From NCBI GenBank assembly GCA_965247915.1, contig OZ252048.1, forward strand, positions 992,001 to 1,056,000: a DNA stretch of 64,000 bases, given 5' to 3'. The notes beneath the pieces were generated by a model, which saw only the letters and a program-made list of their open reading frames with translations, did no database searches and had not been told where the DNA came from. The position numbers and the translations under genes are program-made. This stretch comes from JAKZRT01 sp965247915 (lineage in GTDB: Bacteria > Pseudomonadota > Alphaproteobacteria > Rhodobacterales > Rhodobacteraceae). Position 1 is the stretch's first letter. Each line of letters starts with the position of its first letter. Of the stretch, positions 16,776 through 25,528 are shown piece after piece.

Positions 16776-17465
16776 TTGAACCCATCCATAATCGCGCTGA
16801 ACGAAGCGGCCTTTGGCTATGACGACCGGGCGATATTGTCGGCGACGACGCTTGGTCTGGAGCCCGGCGGATTTTACTTTCTGACCGGACCATCGGGTGC
16901 CGGCAAGACCACGTTTCTGCGCCTGTGCTATCTGGATCTGGTGCCTTCGGGCGGCACGCTTTGCTTGTTTGGTCGCGATGCCGCCGACATGAGCCGCGAT
17001 GGCGTTGCGCGGGCCCGGCGGCGCATCGGGGTCATTCATCAGGACTGCCGGTTTCTGGACCATCTGAGCCTGCGCGAAAACGTCGCTTTGCCATTATTGG
17101 TTGCCGGCAAGGAGCCCGAGGCCGAGGCGGAGAACATCGACCAGCTCTTGCAATGGGTGGGTCTTGAGCACCGGACCGGCGCTCTGCCGTCCGAACTGTC
17201 GGGCGGCGAAAAACAACGGGCGGCGCTGGCCCGCGCTGTGGTCATGTCGCCCGAATTGATCCTGGCCGACGAACCGACGGGCAATGTGGACTGGGAGATG
17301 TCCGAGCGGCTGTTGGGTTTGCTGGTCGAGCTGAACCGGATGGGCAAAACGGTTCTGATGGCAACCCATGACATGCCCTTGATCCGATCGGCCAAGGCGC
17401 GCGTCGCCACCCGGGTGATGCGGTTGAAAGGCGGGCAGATTGAAATGGCGGGGGCCGACCTGTGA
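16776..17465 (+). CDS. ftsE: Cell division ATP-binding protein FtsE
   Basis: About 229 aa from a TTG at 16776 preceded by AGGGAG. The frame is open to 16716, but homologues begin near the IIALNEAAFGY segment. Walker A GPSGAGKTT, signature LSGGEKQR and Walker B LILADEPTGNVD are all present, as is the FtsE-typical RRRIGVIHQDCRFLDHL and VLMATHD. FtsE with FtsX forms an inner-membrane complex that controls septal peptidoglycan hydrolysis. Its stop overlaps the GTG start of ftsX. The exact start is uncertain. Confidence 0.9.
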   Translation: MNPSIIALNEAAFGYDDRAILSATTLGLEPGGFYFLTGPSGAGKTTFLRLCYLDLVPSGGTLCLFGRDAADMSRDGVARARRRIGVIHQDCRFLDHLSLRENVALPLLVAGKEPEAEAENIDQLLQWVGLEHRTGALPSELSGGEKQRAALARAVVMSPELILADEPTGNVDWEMSERLLGLLVELNRMGKTVLMATHDMPLIRSAKARVATRVMRLKGGQIEMAGADL

Positions 17466-18259
17466 AGATCGAGGGCAACGCGGTTCTTGCGTTCATTATC
17501 GGTGACAGCCGCGCCGACCGAGTGGTTCCGCGCATCGGGATGACCGCCTGGTTGACTGTATTTGTCTCGGCAGCGATGGCTTTTCTGGCGGTATTTGCAC
17601 TGGCGCTGGCGCTGACCACCGAACGAGTGGCCCGGGCATGGGCGGATGATCTGAAGCGTGCCGCGACCGTGCGGGTATCTGCCCCCATTGGCCAGGTTGA
17701 AATAAAAACCGCCGCCGCCGTGCAAATATTGCAGACAACCCCCGGCATCCAATCGGCCCGCGTCCTGAGCGACGCCAAACGTTTGACGCAGCGGCTGGAC
17801 GAACAGGTGCCCGGCGCGGTGCTGGACGATCACGCCAGGTGGCGCGCGCCGCTAGTTGCAGCGGCGCAAAGAGTTCGGATTCTGGGGTTTGGCGCGCTGG
17901 CGCTTATTGGCGGTGTCATGGCTGCGATGATTACTCTTGCGGCGCGTGCGGCTCTGTCCGCCAATGGTCAGGTGATCGAGGTGCTGCGGCTGATCGGCGC
18001 GCGCGACGTGCTCGTGGCTCGTGCCTTTGTGCGCCGCATCACCCTGCGCGCCATGGGCGGCGCTTTGCTGGGGGCAGGTTTCGGGGCTATTATCGTGGCG
18101 CTTTTCCCGCCCGCGGACGCCGGCACCGGATTGCTGGCGGATTTTGGCTACAGGGGGCTGCAGTGGTTCTGGCCCCTGATGCTTGTGCCTGGTGCCGGGC
18201 TGGTGGCGTTTGTCGCAACCCGTGCGGCGGCGCTGACCACGTTGAATAAGACGGCATGA
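17462..18259 (+). CDS. ftsX: Cell division protein FtsX (shortened periplasmic domain)
   Basis: 265 aa from a GTG overlapping the ftsE stop. Four membrane segments are visible: about 32-54, and three near the C-terminus (140-160, 190-215, 230-250). The periplasmic region between TM1 and TM2 runs from TERVARAW to GAVLDDHARWRAPL. The part after SARVLSDAKR joins directly to LTQRLDEQVPGAV. In Rhodobacteraceae homologues I recall, about 35 residues separate these points, so this copy seems to carry an in-frame deletion in the loop that contacts amidase activators. Otherwise intact and in the standard ftsEX-plsC order. Confidence 0.88.
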   Translation: MKIEGNAVLAFIIGDSRADRVVPRIGMTAWLTVFVSAAMAFLAVFALALALTTERVARAWADDLKRAATVRVSAPIGQVEIKTAAAVQILQTTPGIQSARVLSDAKRLTQRLDEQVPGAVLDDHARWRAPLVAAAQRVRILGFGALALIGGVMAAMITLAARAALSANGQVIEVLRLIGARDVLVARAFVRRITLRAMGGALLGAGFGAIIVALFPPADAGTGLLADFGYRGLQWFWPLMLVPGAGLVAFVATRAAALTTLNKTA

Positions 18260-18260
18260 C

Positions 18261-19025
18261 GTGGCCAGACCAGCGTTCATCCAATGGCCTCTGTCGCTGA
18301 TTTTTATTGTGCAGATGTACCTGTCGATGGCGGTGCTGGCAGTGTTTTTCATCCCCTGGGCGGCGGTTGACCGTCGCGGCGCGTTTGCCGGTGTTCATAC
18401 CTATTGCCAGTGGGTGCGGTTTTCGGCGCGCTGGCTGGTAGGATTGAAGTCGCAGGTGCGGGGCGAGGTGCCCCAAGGCGAAGTCATGATTGCCGCAAAG
18501 CACCAGTCGTTCTTTGACATCATCATCATGGTCTCGGTGTGTCCGCGCCCGAAGTTCATCATGAAAAAACAACTGGTTTGGGCACCGATACTGGGCTGGT
18601 TTGCGCTCAGGATGGGTTGCGTCCCGGTTGACCGCGGCAAGCGCGGGGCGGCGATCCAGAAAATGGTGGCCGATGTCGCCGCCGGACGTGCGCAGGGCGG
18701 GCAGATGATCATTTATCCCCAAGGCACACGCGTCGCGCCCGATGCTGACCGGCCCTATAAGGTCGGCACTGGCGTTCTCTATCAGGAACTTGGCCAGACC
18801 TGCGTGCCTGCTGCGACCAATGTCGGTGTTTTCTGGCCGCGCCACGGGTTCTATCGCCGGCCGGGACTGGCAGTGGTCGAATTTCTTGATCCTATTGAGC
18901 CGGGTCGGCGCCAAGGGGCTTTCATGACGCAGCTTAAGTCGACCATTGAGGGCGCGTCGGACCGGTTGATGCTGGAGGCCGGGTTCGACGCCCGAGCTGC
19001 GCGCGCCCGAGCTATGCTTGTGTAA
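18261..19025 (+). CDS. plsC: 1-acyl-sn-glycerol-3-phosphate acyltransferase
   Basis: 254 aa, GTG start one base after the ftsX stop. An N-terminal membrane helix (about 10-33) precedes the PlsC domain with the catalytic HxxxxD motif in AAKHQSFFD, the VDRGKR segment and the YPQGTR motif. It acylates lysophosphatidic acid to phosphatidic acid at the inner membrane. The coupling to ftsEX is common in Rhodobacterales. Length and motifs are complete. Confidence 0.92.
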   Translation: MARPAFIQWPLSLIFIVQMYLSMAVLAVFFIPWAAVDRRGAFAGVHTYCQWVRFSARWLVGLKSQVRGEVPQGEVMIAAKHQSFFDIIIMVSVCPRPKFIMKKQLVWAPILGWFALRMGCVPVDRGKRGAAIQKMVADVAAGRAQGGQMIIYPQGTRVAPDADRPYKVGTGVLYQELGQTCVPAATNVGVFWPRHGFYRRPGLAVVEFLDPIEPGRRQGAFMTQLKSTIEGASDRLMLEAGFDARAARARAMLV

Positions 19026-19481
19026 GATACTCGATAATCCCTTAACCAGCCGGAAAGGCTTTTCGCGCAAAATACCGCAGGCGTGGATGTCCCGGATTTC
19101 GCATCTGAGGCGTCAATCGCCCGCCAAATCGGACGCGGATCAGCAGCCGCAGGGATTATCATGCGCCAAATGGTTGGCCTTTCACTGGTTTTGACGATCG
19201 CGCTTGGCGTTCGCGCAGGGGCCGATGAAACATTCCCAGCCGACGCGATGCTGGCCGGCGCGCCTGTCGAATTCGGGTCGGTCTCGGTTGGCGCGCATCG
19301 GATCAGCGATACGTTGGCAATTCGGATGCCGTTTGTTTTTGGGACCCGCACCGACAGTGCGTTGGCGCTGCCGCAGGGGTATCAAACCGATGTCAAGGTC
19401 GGCGGTCTGGGCTTGGTTGCGGATTACTTTATCGCCCGCGGTGCGCTGCGGCTGTCGGTCGGCGCGGTAGTTCCGACTTAC

Positions 19482-20750
19482 GGGCACCTCTATAAATTGC
19501 ATCTGGCGTGAACGCGCTGTAGATTTGCAGGATGATGCGGCGGAGGGATGGCAGTCATGGCACAGATGGGCTTTTTTGATCTTTCAGATCGTTACGAGAG
19601 CCTGGATGCGAAGAAGGACCCGCTGGTCGAGATCAATGCAGTTGTACCGTGGGAAGAGTTCCGCCCGCTTCTGGAGCAGGTCTGGCGCAAGCCTGAAAGT
19701 GAGCGGAAATCACGCGCGGGGCGCAAGCCGATGGACGCGGTACTGATGTTCAAAACCCTGGTTCTGAGCGCGCTTTACAACCTTTCGGACGATCAGGTCG
19801 AATACCAGATCCGGGACCGGCTTTCGTTTATGCGTTTTCTGGGTCTTGGTCTTGGTGACCGGGTGCCGGACGCAAAGACCGTGTGGCTGTATCGCGAGGC
19901 GCTGGCGCAGGCGGGCAAGGTGGATGATTTGTTCAAACTCTTTGACGGACATCTGGCGCGGCAGGGCTACATTGCACGGGGCGGCCAGATACTGGACGCG
20001 TCCATCGTGCCGGTGCCGCGCAACCACAACACGCGCGCGGAAAACGCGGCGATCAAGGGTGGCGAGGTGCCGGAAGACTGGGAAAACAAGCCTGCCAAGC
20101 GATCACAGAAGGACGTTGATGCACGCTGGACCAAAAAGCACGGCAAAAGCCACTATGGCTACAAGAACCATGTGAATGTCGATCGTAAGCACAAACTGAT
20201 CCGGCGCTATCACGTCACGGGCGCTGCCGTTCACGACAGCCAGGTGGTGGACGAGTTGCTGATGCGCGGCAACACCGCCTCCAGGGTCTGGGCAGATGCG
20301 GCCTACCGGTCGGAAGAAATCGAGGCGAAGCTCAGGGCGAGAGGACTGACAAGCCGCATCCACCGCAAGGGCAAACGGGGCAGGCCTCTGACCGAACAGG
20401 CAATGAAAAGCAACAGGACGAAATCCTCGGTTCGTGTCCGTGTCGAGCATGTGTTCGGCGCGCAGGCGAACGACATGGGTGGCACGCTGGTGCGAACCAT
20501 CGGTCTGGCGCGGGCCAGGGCCAGGATCGGGATGAAGAACCTTGCCTACAACATCCGGCGGCTTGGCCAGTTGCACCGCCTAAACCCATTCCCGGTATGA
20601 AAACACGAGGATGCTGTGGCGATCTGCGCCACCAATGCCCGGCGCGGATTAAGGATCGAGACTGACCACCTAAAACCCAGCGTGCCGATGGCCGATAGAA
20701 CCGAAATCAGGCATAATATGCCCTCAGAATGTCAATAAATCGAGGTGCCC
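19482..20750 (+). mobile_element. IS5-family insertion sequence, copy A
   Basis: 1269 bp bounded by inverted repeats. The left end is GGGCACCTCTATAAATTG and the reverse complement of the right end is GGGCACCTCGATTTATTG. A 4-bp target duplication TTAC flanks it (19478-19481 and 20751-20754). The copy at 52888-54156 has the same length and transposase in the opposite orientation. It disrupts an outer-membrane protein gene. Confidence 0.95.
19557..20600 (+). CDS. IS5-family transposase, copy A
   Basis: 347 aa starting MAQMGFFDLSDRYESLD, the ATG being 9 nt after GGAGGG; an ATG three codons upstream is the alternative. An N-terminal DUF772-like domain (LMFKTLVLSALYNLSDDQVEYQIRDR) is followed by the DDE core: ILDASIVPVP (D), WADAAYRSEE (D) and RVRVEHVFG (E). 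The product is identical in copy B. It is intact and so possibly active. Confidence 0.94.
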   Translation: MAQMGFFDLSDRYESLDAKKDPLVEINAVVPWEEFRPLLEQVWRKPESERKSRAGRKPMDAVLMFKTLVLSALYNLSDDQVEYQIRDRLSFMRFLGLGLGDRVPDAKTVWLYREALAQAGKVDDLFKLFDGHLARQGYIARGGQILDASIVPVPRNHNTRAENAAIKGGEVPEDWENKPAKRSQKDVDARWTKKHGKSHYGYKNHVNVDRKHKLIRRYHVTGAAVHDSQVVDELLMRGNTASRVWADAAYRSEEIEAKLRARGLTSRIHRKGKRGRPLTEQAMKSNRTKSSVRVRVEHVFGAQANDMGGTLVRTIGLARARARIGMKNLAYNIRRLGQLHRLNPFPV

Positions 20751-21091
20751 TTACATGATAAGCGGCGAATGGGCGGGCGAGGTTGTGGTGAACCGATCCA
20801 CCTATGGCGGGGCCGATCTTGCCCTGGAAATCGCTCCGGCGGGTGTGGTCAGCCCATATATTGCGCTTGGGTATGATCGCGACTTCGCGTCCGGCTGGTC
20901 GCTGCGGGGGGATGTCGGCGCAATTATCTCGCGCGGGACCGAGGCACGGTTGATCGACAATAATCAGGTGGTCCCCGAAGCCGAGCTTGCCGCTGAGGTG
21001 CAGGCGATTTCGGACGAAATTCTTGATGTTATCCCGCATGTACGAGTTGGCGTAAGTTTCAGTTTTTGAACAGTTAAATTTCCGCCGAGGG

Positions 21092-22054
21092 TCAGGCTGC
21101 AAGCCCGGATTTTCCCATGTCGCGGAACTTGGCGCGCCGGCCAGAAATCAGCTTGTTGCGCGAAAGATTTGACAATTCGCCCAGCATTTCGTCCAACGCC
21201 GCGCCCACGCTTTCAATCGTGCCGCGGGTGTCGCGCTGGGCGCCGCCCACGGGCTCGGCAATGATCCGGTCGATGACGTTCAGCGACTTGAGGTCCTGCG
21301 CGGTCAGGCGCAGCGCCTCGGCGGCCTCGCGCATTTTGTCGGCATTTTTCCACAGGATCGAGGCGCAGCCTTCCGGCGATATTACCGAATAAATCGAATG
21401 TTCCAGCATCGCGACCCGATTGGCGGTCGCAAAAGCAACCGCGCCGCCCGACCCGCCTTCGCCGATGATGACGCTGATCAGCGGCACCCCGATCGCCAGA
21501 CTTTTCTCGGTAGTCCGCGCGATGGCCTCGGACTGGCCGCGTTCCTCGGCACCCTTGCCGGGATAGGCACCCGGCGTATCGACCAGCGATACCACCGGCA
21601 GATTGAACCGGTCGGCCAGATCCATCAACCGGATTGCCTTGCGATAACCTTCCGGCCGCGCCATGCCGAAATTGCGTTCGATCCGGGTCTTGGTGTCCGA
21701 GCCTTTTTCGTGGCCCATCACCACAACCGCCCAATCGCCCAGGCGCGCCAGCCCCCCCATGACCGCCTGATCGTCGGCGAAATTCCGGTCGCCCGCCAGA
21801 GGTGTGTATTCGGAAAAAAGCGCCTCGATATAGTCCTTGCAATGGGGCCGGTCTGGGTGGCGGGCTACCTGACACTTGCGCCAGGGGGTCAGGTCTTTGT
21901 AAATGCCCTTCAGCAGCGTCGCGGCCTTTTTGTCCAGCGCTTCGGCCTCTTTGCTGACGTCCATTTCCGAATTGGCCCGGCCTAGGGCGCGCAGCTCTTC
22001 GGCTTTGCCCTCAATCTCGGCAAGCGGTTTTTCGAACTCAAGGTAATGGGTCAT
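21092..22054 (-). CDS. accA: Acetyl-CoA carboxylase carboxyltransferase subunit alpha
   Basis: 320 aa, the usual length. Family segments are clear: LEFEKPLAEIEGKAEEL at the start, GDRNFADDQAVMGGLARLG, PVVSLVDTPGAYPGKGAEERGQSEAIA, and SVISPEGCASILWK. With AccD it transfers carboxyl from biotin to acetyl-CoA to make malonyl-CoA for fatty-acid synthesis. It is monocistronic here, convergent with the broken outer-membrane gene 22 bp away. Expected to be essential. Confidence 0.97.
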   Translation of the reverse strand: MTHYLEFEKPLAEIEGKAEELRALGRANSEMDVSKEAEALDKKAATLLKGIYKDLTPWRKCQVARHPDRPHCKDYIEALFSEYTPLAGDRNFADDQAVMGGLARLGDWAVVVMGHEKGSDTKTRIERNFGMARPEGYRKAIRLMDLADRFNLPVVSLVDTPGAYPGKGAEERGQSEAIARTTEKSLAIGVPLISVIIGEGGSGGAVAFATANRVAMLEHSIYSVISPEGCASILWKNADKMREAAEALRLTAQDLKSLNVIDRIIAEPVGGAQRDTRGTIESVGAALDEMLGELSNLSRNKLISGRRAKFRDMGKSGLAA

Positions 22055-22342
22055 GGGCGCTGCGAATTATTGATGACAGCCGATATATGGACGCACCAAA
22101 TGCCAGATGCAACGCCGCTTGGAGGCGCGAAACCAGGCCGGTGCGCGGCCCACCACAGGCTGGCCCAGGCTTCGGTCCGACGCGAATAGATTGGATCATA
22201 GTCGGTATCGAGCGCAAATATCTTGCCCTTGCAGAGGGAATTTCAGGAAATTTTTGCGCGACCCAAACCCTCGCTGCGCATTTGCGCGATGATTTCTCGG
22301 GGGGTCCGGGGCAAATTCATGTAACTCGGACTTGGAGGTATC
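22055..22342. promoter_or_regulatory. Divergent intergenic region accA / dgcN
   Basis: No gene is seen in these 288 bp between divergent genes; it should carry both promoters. A perfect dyad AATTTC-AG-GAAATT lies at 22239-22252, about 90 bp upstream of the dgcN ATG, and could be an operator. Immediately before the ATG is the ribosome binding site GGAGG. No clear -35/-10 pair could be chosen by eye. Confidence 0.35.
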
Positions 22343-23344
22343 ATGATCAAGACACCGTATCTGTTGTTTCTCGGCGATGCCCCGGACGACCTGGCCGCGA
22401 AGGTCGGGCAGGGCATCAAGGACTGGCGGCCCGAATTTGCACTGGGGCAATACCGGCTGGCGGGGTGCGACGCCGATCTGGGGCTCGATGATCTGACCCT
22501 GGCCGAGGCACGGGACCGCGGCGCGCGCACTCTGGTCGTCGGGGTGGCAAACCGGGGCGGTACAATCTCGGCCAGCTGGAAGGCGGTTCTGATCGAGGCC
22601 CTTGAGCATGGCTATAACCTGGCCAGCGGCCTGCACAATTTGTTGCGCGACGAGCCCGATCTTGCTGCCGCGGCTAAAGGCAGCGGCGCGGTGCTGCACG
22701 ACGTCCGCGTGCCGGTGGTGAATTATCCGATCGCAAACGGGATCAAACGCAGCGGCAAACGCTGCCTTGCCGTGGGCACCGATTGTTCGGTCGGAAAGAT
22801 GTATACCGCGCTTGCGATGGACGCAGAGATGCAAAGGCGCGGGCTAAAAGCCAGTTTTCGCGCCACCGGTCAGACCGGGATATTGATCACCGGCGGCGGC
22901 GTGCCGCTGGACGCGGTGATCGCCGATTTCATGGCCGGGTCGGTCGAGTGGCTGTCGCCCGACAATGATCCCGATCACTGGGACCTGATCGAAGGGCAGG
23001 GGTCGCTGTTTCACGTCTCGTTTTCCGGCGTCACCATGGCGCTGATCCACGGCGGCCAGCCCGACGCGCTGATCTTGTGCCACGAACCGATGCGAGCGCA
23101 TATGCGGGGCCTGCCCGGCTATCAGCTTCCCAGCCTCGAAGCGCTGCGCGACCTGGCCATGACCCTGGCGCGGGTCGCCAACCCGGATGTGCAGGTGGTG
23201 GGCATTTCGGTGAACACCAAAGCGATGTCCGAGGATGCGGCCACCAGTTATCTGGCCGAGGTCGAGGCGCGGATGGGTCTGCCCACGGTTGACCCGTTCC
23301 GGCATGGGGCGGCGCGGCTGGTCGATGCACTGGCGGCGGTTTGA
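22343..23344 (+). CDS. dgcN: DUF1611 family N-acetyltransferase (DgcN-type, D-amino-acid catabolism)
   Basis: 333 aa. The N-terminal domain (LFLGDAPDDLAAKVGQGI) and the C-terminal P-loop-like domain with GTDCSVGKMYTALAMDAEM, ATGQTGILITGGGVPLDAVIADF and EGQGSLFHVSFSGVTMALIHG are the DUF1611 signature. DgcN has been described as acetylating D-glutamate, and perhaps other D-amino acids, to N-acetyl-D-Glu, the first step before racemisation by DgcA. The direct neighbourhood of dgcA and a D-amino-acid transaminase supports that role. The substrate is inferred. Confidence 0.8.
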   Translation: MIKTPYLLFLGDAPDDLAAKVGQGIKDWRPEFALGQYRLAGCDADLGLDDLTLAEARDRGARTLVVGVANRGGTISASWKAVLIEALEHGYNLASGLHNLLRDEPDLAAAAKGSGAVLHDVRVPVVNYPIANGIKRSGKRCLAVGTDCSVGKMYTALAMDAEMQRRGLKASFRATGQTGILITGGGVPLDAVIADFMAGSVEWLSPDNDPDHWDLIEGQGSLFHVSFSGVTMALIHGGQPDALILCHEPMRAHMRGLPGYQLPSLEALRDLAMTLARVANPDVQVVGISVNTKAMSEDAATSYLAEVEARMGLPTVDPFRHGAARLVDALAAV

Positions 23345-23376
23345 TTTTCGGGTTGCGCCGCGCTAAAGCCGGTCGC

Positions 23377-23420
23377 CACGGGGCGAGGGGCCCTGCCCCC
23401 CCGCACCCCCAAGGATATTT
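23377..23420. repeat. Dispersed GC-rich repeat between dgcN and dgcA
   Basis: The sequence CGAGGGGCCCTGCCCCCCCG followed by CACCCCCAAGGATATTTTCG belongs to the same family as the 3'-end repeats near 13.2, 48.8, 51.7 and 54.2 kb. Here it lies between two same-strand genes of one pathway and overlaps the leader of dgcA. It may act as an attenuating hairpin. Function inferred. Confidence 0.5.
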
Positions 23421-23440
23421 TCGCCAAGAAGAAGGGCAGT

Positions 23441-24409
23441 GTGGTGCAGATCGAGGTAAGCCAAGAGACCTTTCAGCTGGCGCAGGTTTTCACGATCTCG
23501 CGCGGGTCGCGAACTGCTGCCGAGGTTTTGACCGTTACGGTGACTGATGGCGCGTACAAGGGCATGGGTGAATGTGTGCCCTACGCGCGTTATGGTGAGA
23601 GCCTGGACAGCGTCTGCGATCAGATCATGGGTCTTTCCGGCCCTTTGGACCGGGCGGCATTGGCCCTGGCGCTTGAGCCCGGCGCGGCGCGCAATGGGGT
23701 GGATTGCGCACTCTGGGACCTCGAGGCCAAGCGCAGCGGACGGCGCGCGTGGGAAATAGCCGGACTGGGTGCACCCGGACCGGAAACAACCGCCTATACG
23801 CTGTCGCTGGATACGCCCGACAGGATGGAAGCGGCGGCGCGCAAGAATGCGCATCGCCCTTTGCTGAAGGTCAAACTGGGCACAGCTGACGACATACCAC
23901 GGATCGAGGCGGTGCGGCGCGGCGCGCCGGAGGCGGCGATCATCGTGGATGCGAACGAAGGCTGGAACGAGGATGTCTATTCGGACCTAGCCCCGCATCT
24001 GGTCCGACTGGGGGTCAAGCTGGTGGAACAACCGCTGCCCGCCAGCGATGACGACGCGCTGGCCGAGATCGCGCGCCCGCTGCCGATCTGCGCGGATGAG
24101 GCGGCGCATGACCGGGCATCGCTGCCCGCTCTCAGAGGCAAATACGACGTGGTCAATATCAAGCTCGACAAAACCGGCGGGCTGACCGAGGCGCTGGCAA
24201 TGCGCGATGCGGCGCGCGATCAGGGCTATGGCATAATGGTTGGTTGCATGGTCGGCACCTCGCTGGCGATGGCCCCGGCGACGCTGGTCGCCCAGGGCGC
24301 GGCATTTGTGGACCTTGACGGCCCGCTTCTGTTGGCCGAGGACCGTGCCGAGCCGTTGAAGTACGATGTCCGGGGTGTGCATCCGCCGGAACTAGGGCTT
24401 TGGGGATAG
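23441..24409 (+). CDS. dgcA: N-acetyl-D-glutamate racemase / dipeptide epimerase-like enolase-superfamily enzyme (DgcA-type)
   Basis: 322 aa, GTG start. The N-terminal capping domain is followed by the mandelate-racemase/muconate-lactonizing barrel. Visible catalytic elements are LKVKLG (Lys pair), IIVDANEGWNED (metal Asp), LVEQPLP (metal Glu), ICADEAAHD (metal Asp) and VNIKLDKTGGL (second catalytic Lys). The family was long annotated as L-Ala-D/L-Glu epimerase; with a DgcN gene directly upstream, conversion of N-acetyl-D-Glu to the L-form is the likely role. All barrel ligands are present. Confidence 0.8.
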   Translation: MVQIEVSQETFQLAQVFTISRGSRTAAEVLTVTVTDGAYKGMGECVPYARYGESLDSVCDQIMGLSGPLDRAALALALEPGAARNGVDCALWDLEAKRSGRRAWEIAGLGAPGPETTAYTLSLDTPDRMEAAARKNAHRPLLKVKLGTADDIPRIEAVRRGAPEAAIIVDANEGWNEDVYSDLAPHLVRLGVKLVEQPLPASDDDALAEIARPLPICADEAAHDRASLPALRGKYDVVNIKLDKTGGLTEALAMRDAARDQGYGIMVGCMVGTSLAMAPATLVAQGAAFVDLDGPLLLAEDRAEPLKYDVRGVHPPELGLWG

Positions 24410-24418
24410 GAGACGCGC

Positions 24419-25282
24419 ATGAGCCGCACAGTTTACGTGAACGGGGAGTACCTGGCTGAGGCCGAAGCAAAGATCTCGATCTTTGACCGGGGCTTTCTGA
24501 TGGCCGACGGCGTTTACGAAGTGACCAGCGTTCTGGACGGCAAGCTGATCGATTTCGACGGTCACGCGAAGCGGTTGCAGCGGTCGCTGGACGCGCTGGA
24601 CATGCGCTCGCCGATCTCGGTGGACGATCTGCTCGAGGTTCACCGCGAATTGGTGCGCGCCAATGAGGTCGATGAAGGGCTGGTGTACCTTCAGATCACC
24701 CGCGGCGCGCCCGATGACCGCGACTTTGTCTTTCCCGACCCCGAAACCACGCCGGCGACAATCGTGCTGTTCACCCAGGCCAAGCCCGGTCTTGCCGACA
24801 ACTCTGCGGCCCGCAAAGGCATCAAGGTCATCTCAATCGTAGACATCCGCTGGGGCCGCCGCGACATCAAAACCGTGCAGCTTCTCTATCCGTCCATGGG
24901 CAAGATGATGGCCCAAAAGGCCGGTGCCGACGATGCCTGGCTGGTCGAAGACGGTCATGTGACCGAGGGTACATCGAACAACGCTTATATCGTGAAGGGC
25001 CGCAGGATCATCACTAGGGCCTTGTCCAACGACATCCTGCACGGGATCACCCGCGCCGCGGTGCTTCGGTTCGCCCGCGAGGCGCAGATGGAGGTCGAGG
25101 AACGCGCCTTTACGATCGACGAGGCGCAAGCGGCGGACGAGGCGTTCATCACCTCGGCCTCGGCCTTCGTGATGCCGGTGGTCGAGATCGACGGAACGCC
25201 CCTGGGTAGTGGCACGCCGGGCCCGGTGGCCACCCGCCTACGCGAGGTCTATCTTGAGGAAAGCCGAAAAGCGGCGATCTGA
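24419..25282 (+). CDS. dat: D-amino-acid transaminase (class IV, PLP)
   Basis: 287 aa. Fold-type IV signatures: FDRGFLMADGVYEVTSV near residue 22, the PLP lysine K151 in RRDIKTVQLLYP, and E183 in VTEGTSNNAYIV. The final TSASAFVMPVVEIDGTPLG is characteristic of D-alanine/D-amino-acid aminotransferases. It exchanges amino groups between D-amino acids and 2-oxo acids. It starts 10 bp after dgcA and is part of the same operon, consistent with collecting nitrogen from several D-amino acids as D-glutamate. Confidence 0.9.
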   Translation: MSRTVYVNGEYLAEAEAKISIFDRGFLMADGVYEVTSVLDGKLIDFDGHAKRLQRSLDALDMRSPISVDDLLEVHRELVRANEVDEGLVYLQITRGAPDDRDFVFPDPETTPATIVLFTQAKPGLADNSAARKGIKVISIVDIRWGRRDIKTVQLLYPSMGKMMAQKAGADDAWLVEDGHVTEGTSNNAYIVKGRRIITRALSNDILHGITRAAVLRFAREAQMEVEERAFTIDEAQAADEAFITSASAFVMPVVEIDGTPLGSGTPGPVATRLREVYLEESRKAAI

Positions 25283-25528
25283 GGCAAGTTCTGATTCTCA
25301 AAGCGCCGTCAGAACCTCGATATTGGCACCGGAAAGGTCCGCCGCAGTCAGAACCTCCAGGAAAACGACTTTGGTTGTGCCCAACACGACCCAGACTCCG
25401 GCACCATCTGGATCATTCTCGAACGAATACGTGCCGCCCGAACTGTCTGACGTCAGCGCCTTTGGGACAGATATGAGGGTTTAGCATCAGGAGGATTTCT
25501 GGTTCATCGCAACCGTCAAGGAGTGAAG

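Larger units (their letters stand above)
19161..21069 (+). pseudogene. OmpW-like outer-membrane beta-barrel protein gene interrupted by IS5
   Basis: The 5' part (19161-19481) encodes a signal peptide (MRQMVGLSLVLTIALGVRAGA) and the first strands, ending ...VGAVVPTY. The 3' part (20755-21069) resumes at MISGEWAGEVVVN and ends in a terminal phenylalanine (VRVGVSFSF), the beta-barrel C-terminal signature. Removing the IS and one TTAC copy joins the halves in frame (PTY-MISGEW), giving about 212 aa. It resembles roseobacter OmpW-like/outer-membrane beta-barrel proteins. A good ribosome binding site (AGGGA) precedes the ATG at 19161. As it stands the product is truncated, so the gene is probably inactive. 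Confidence 0.75.
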
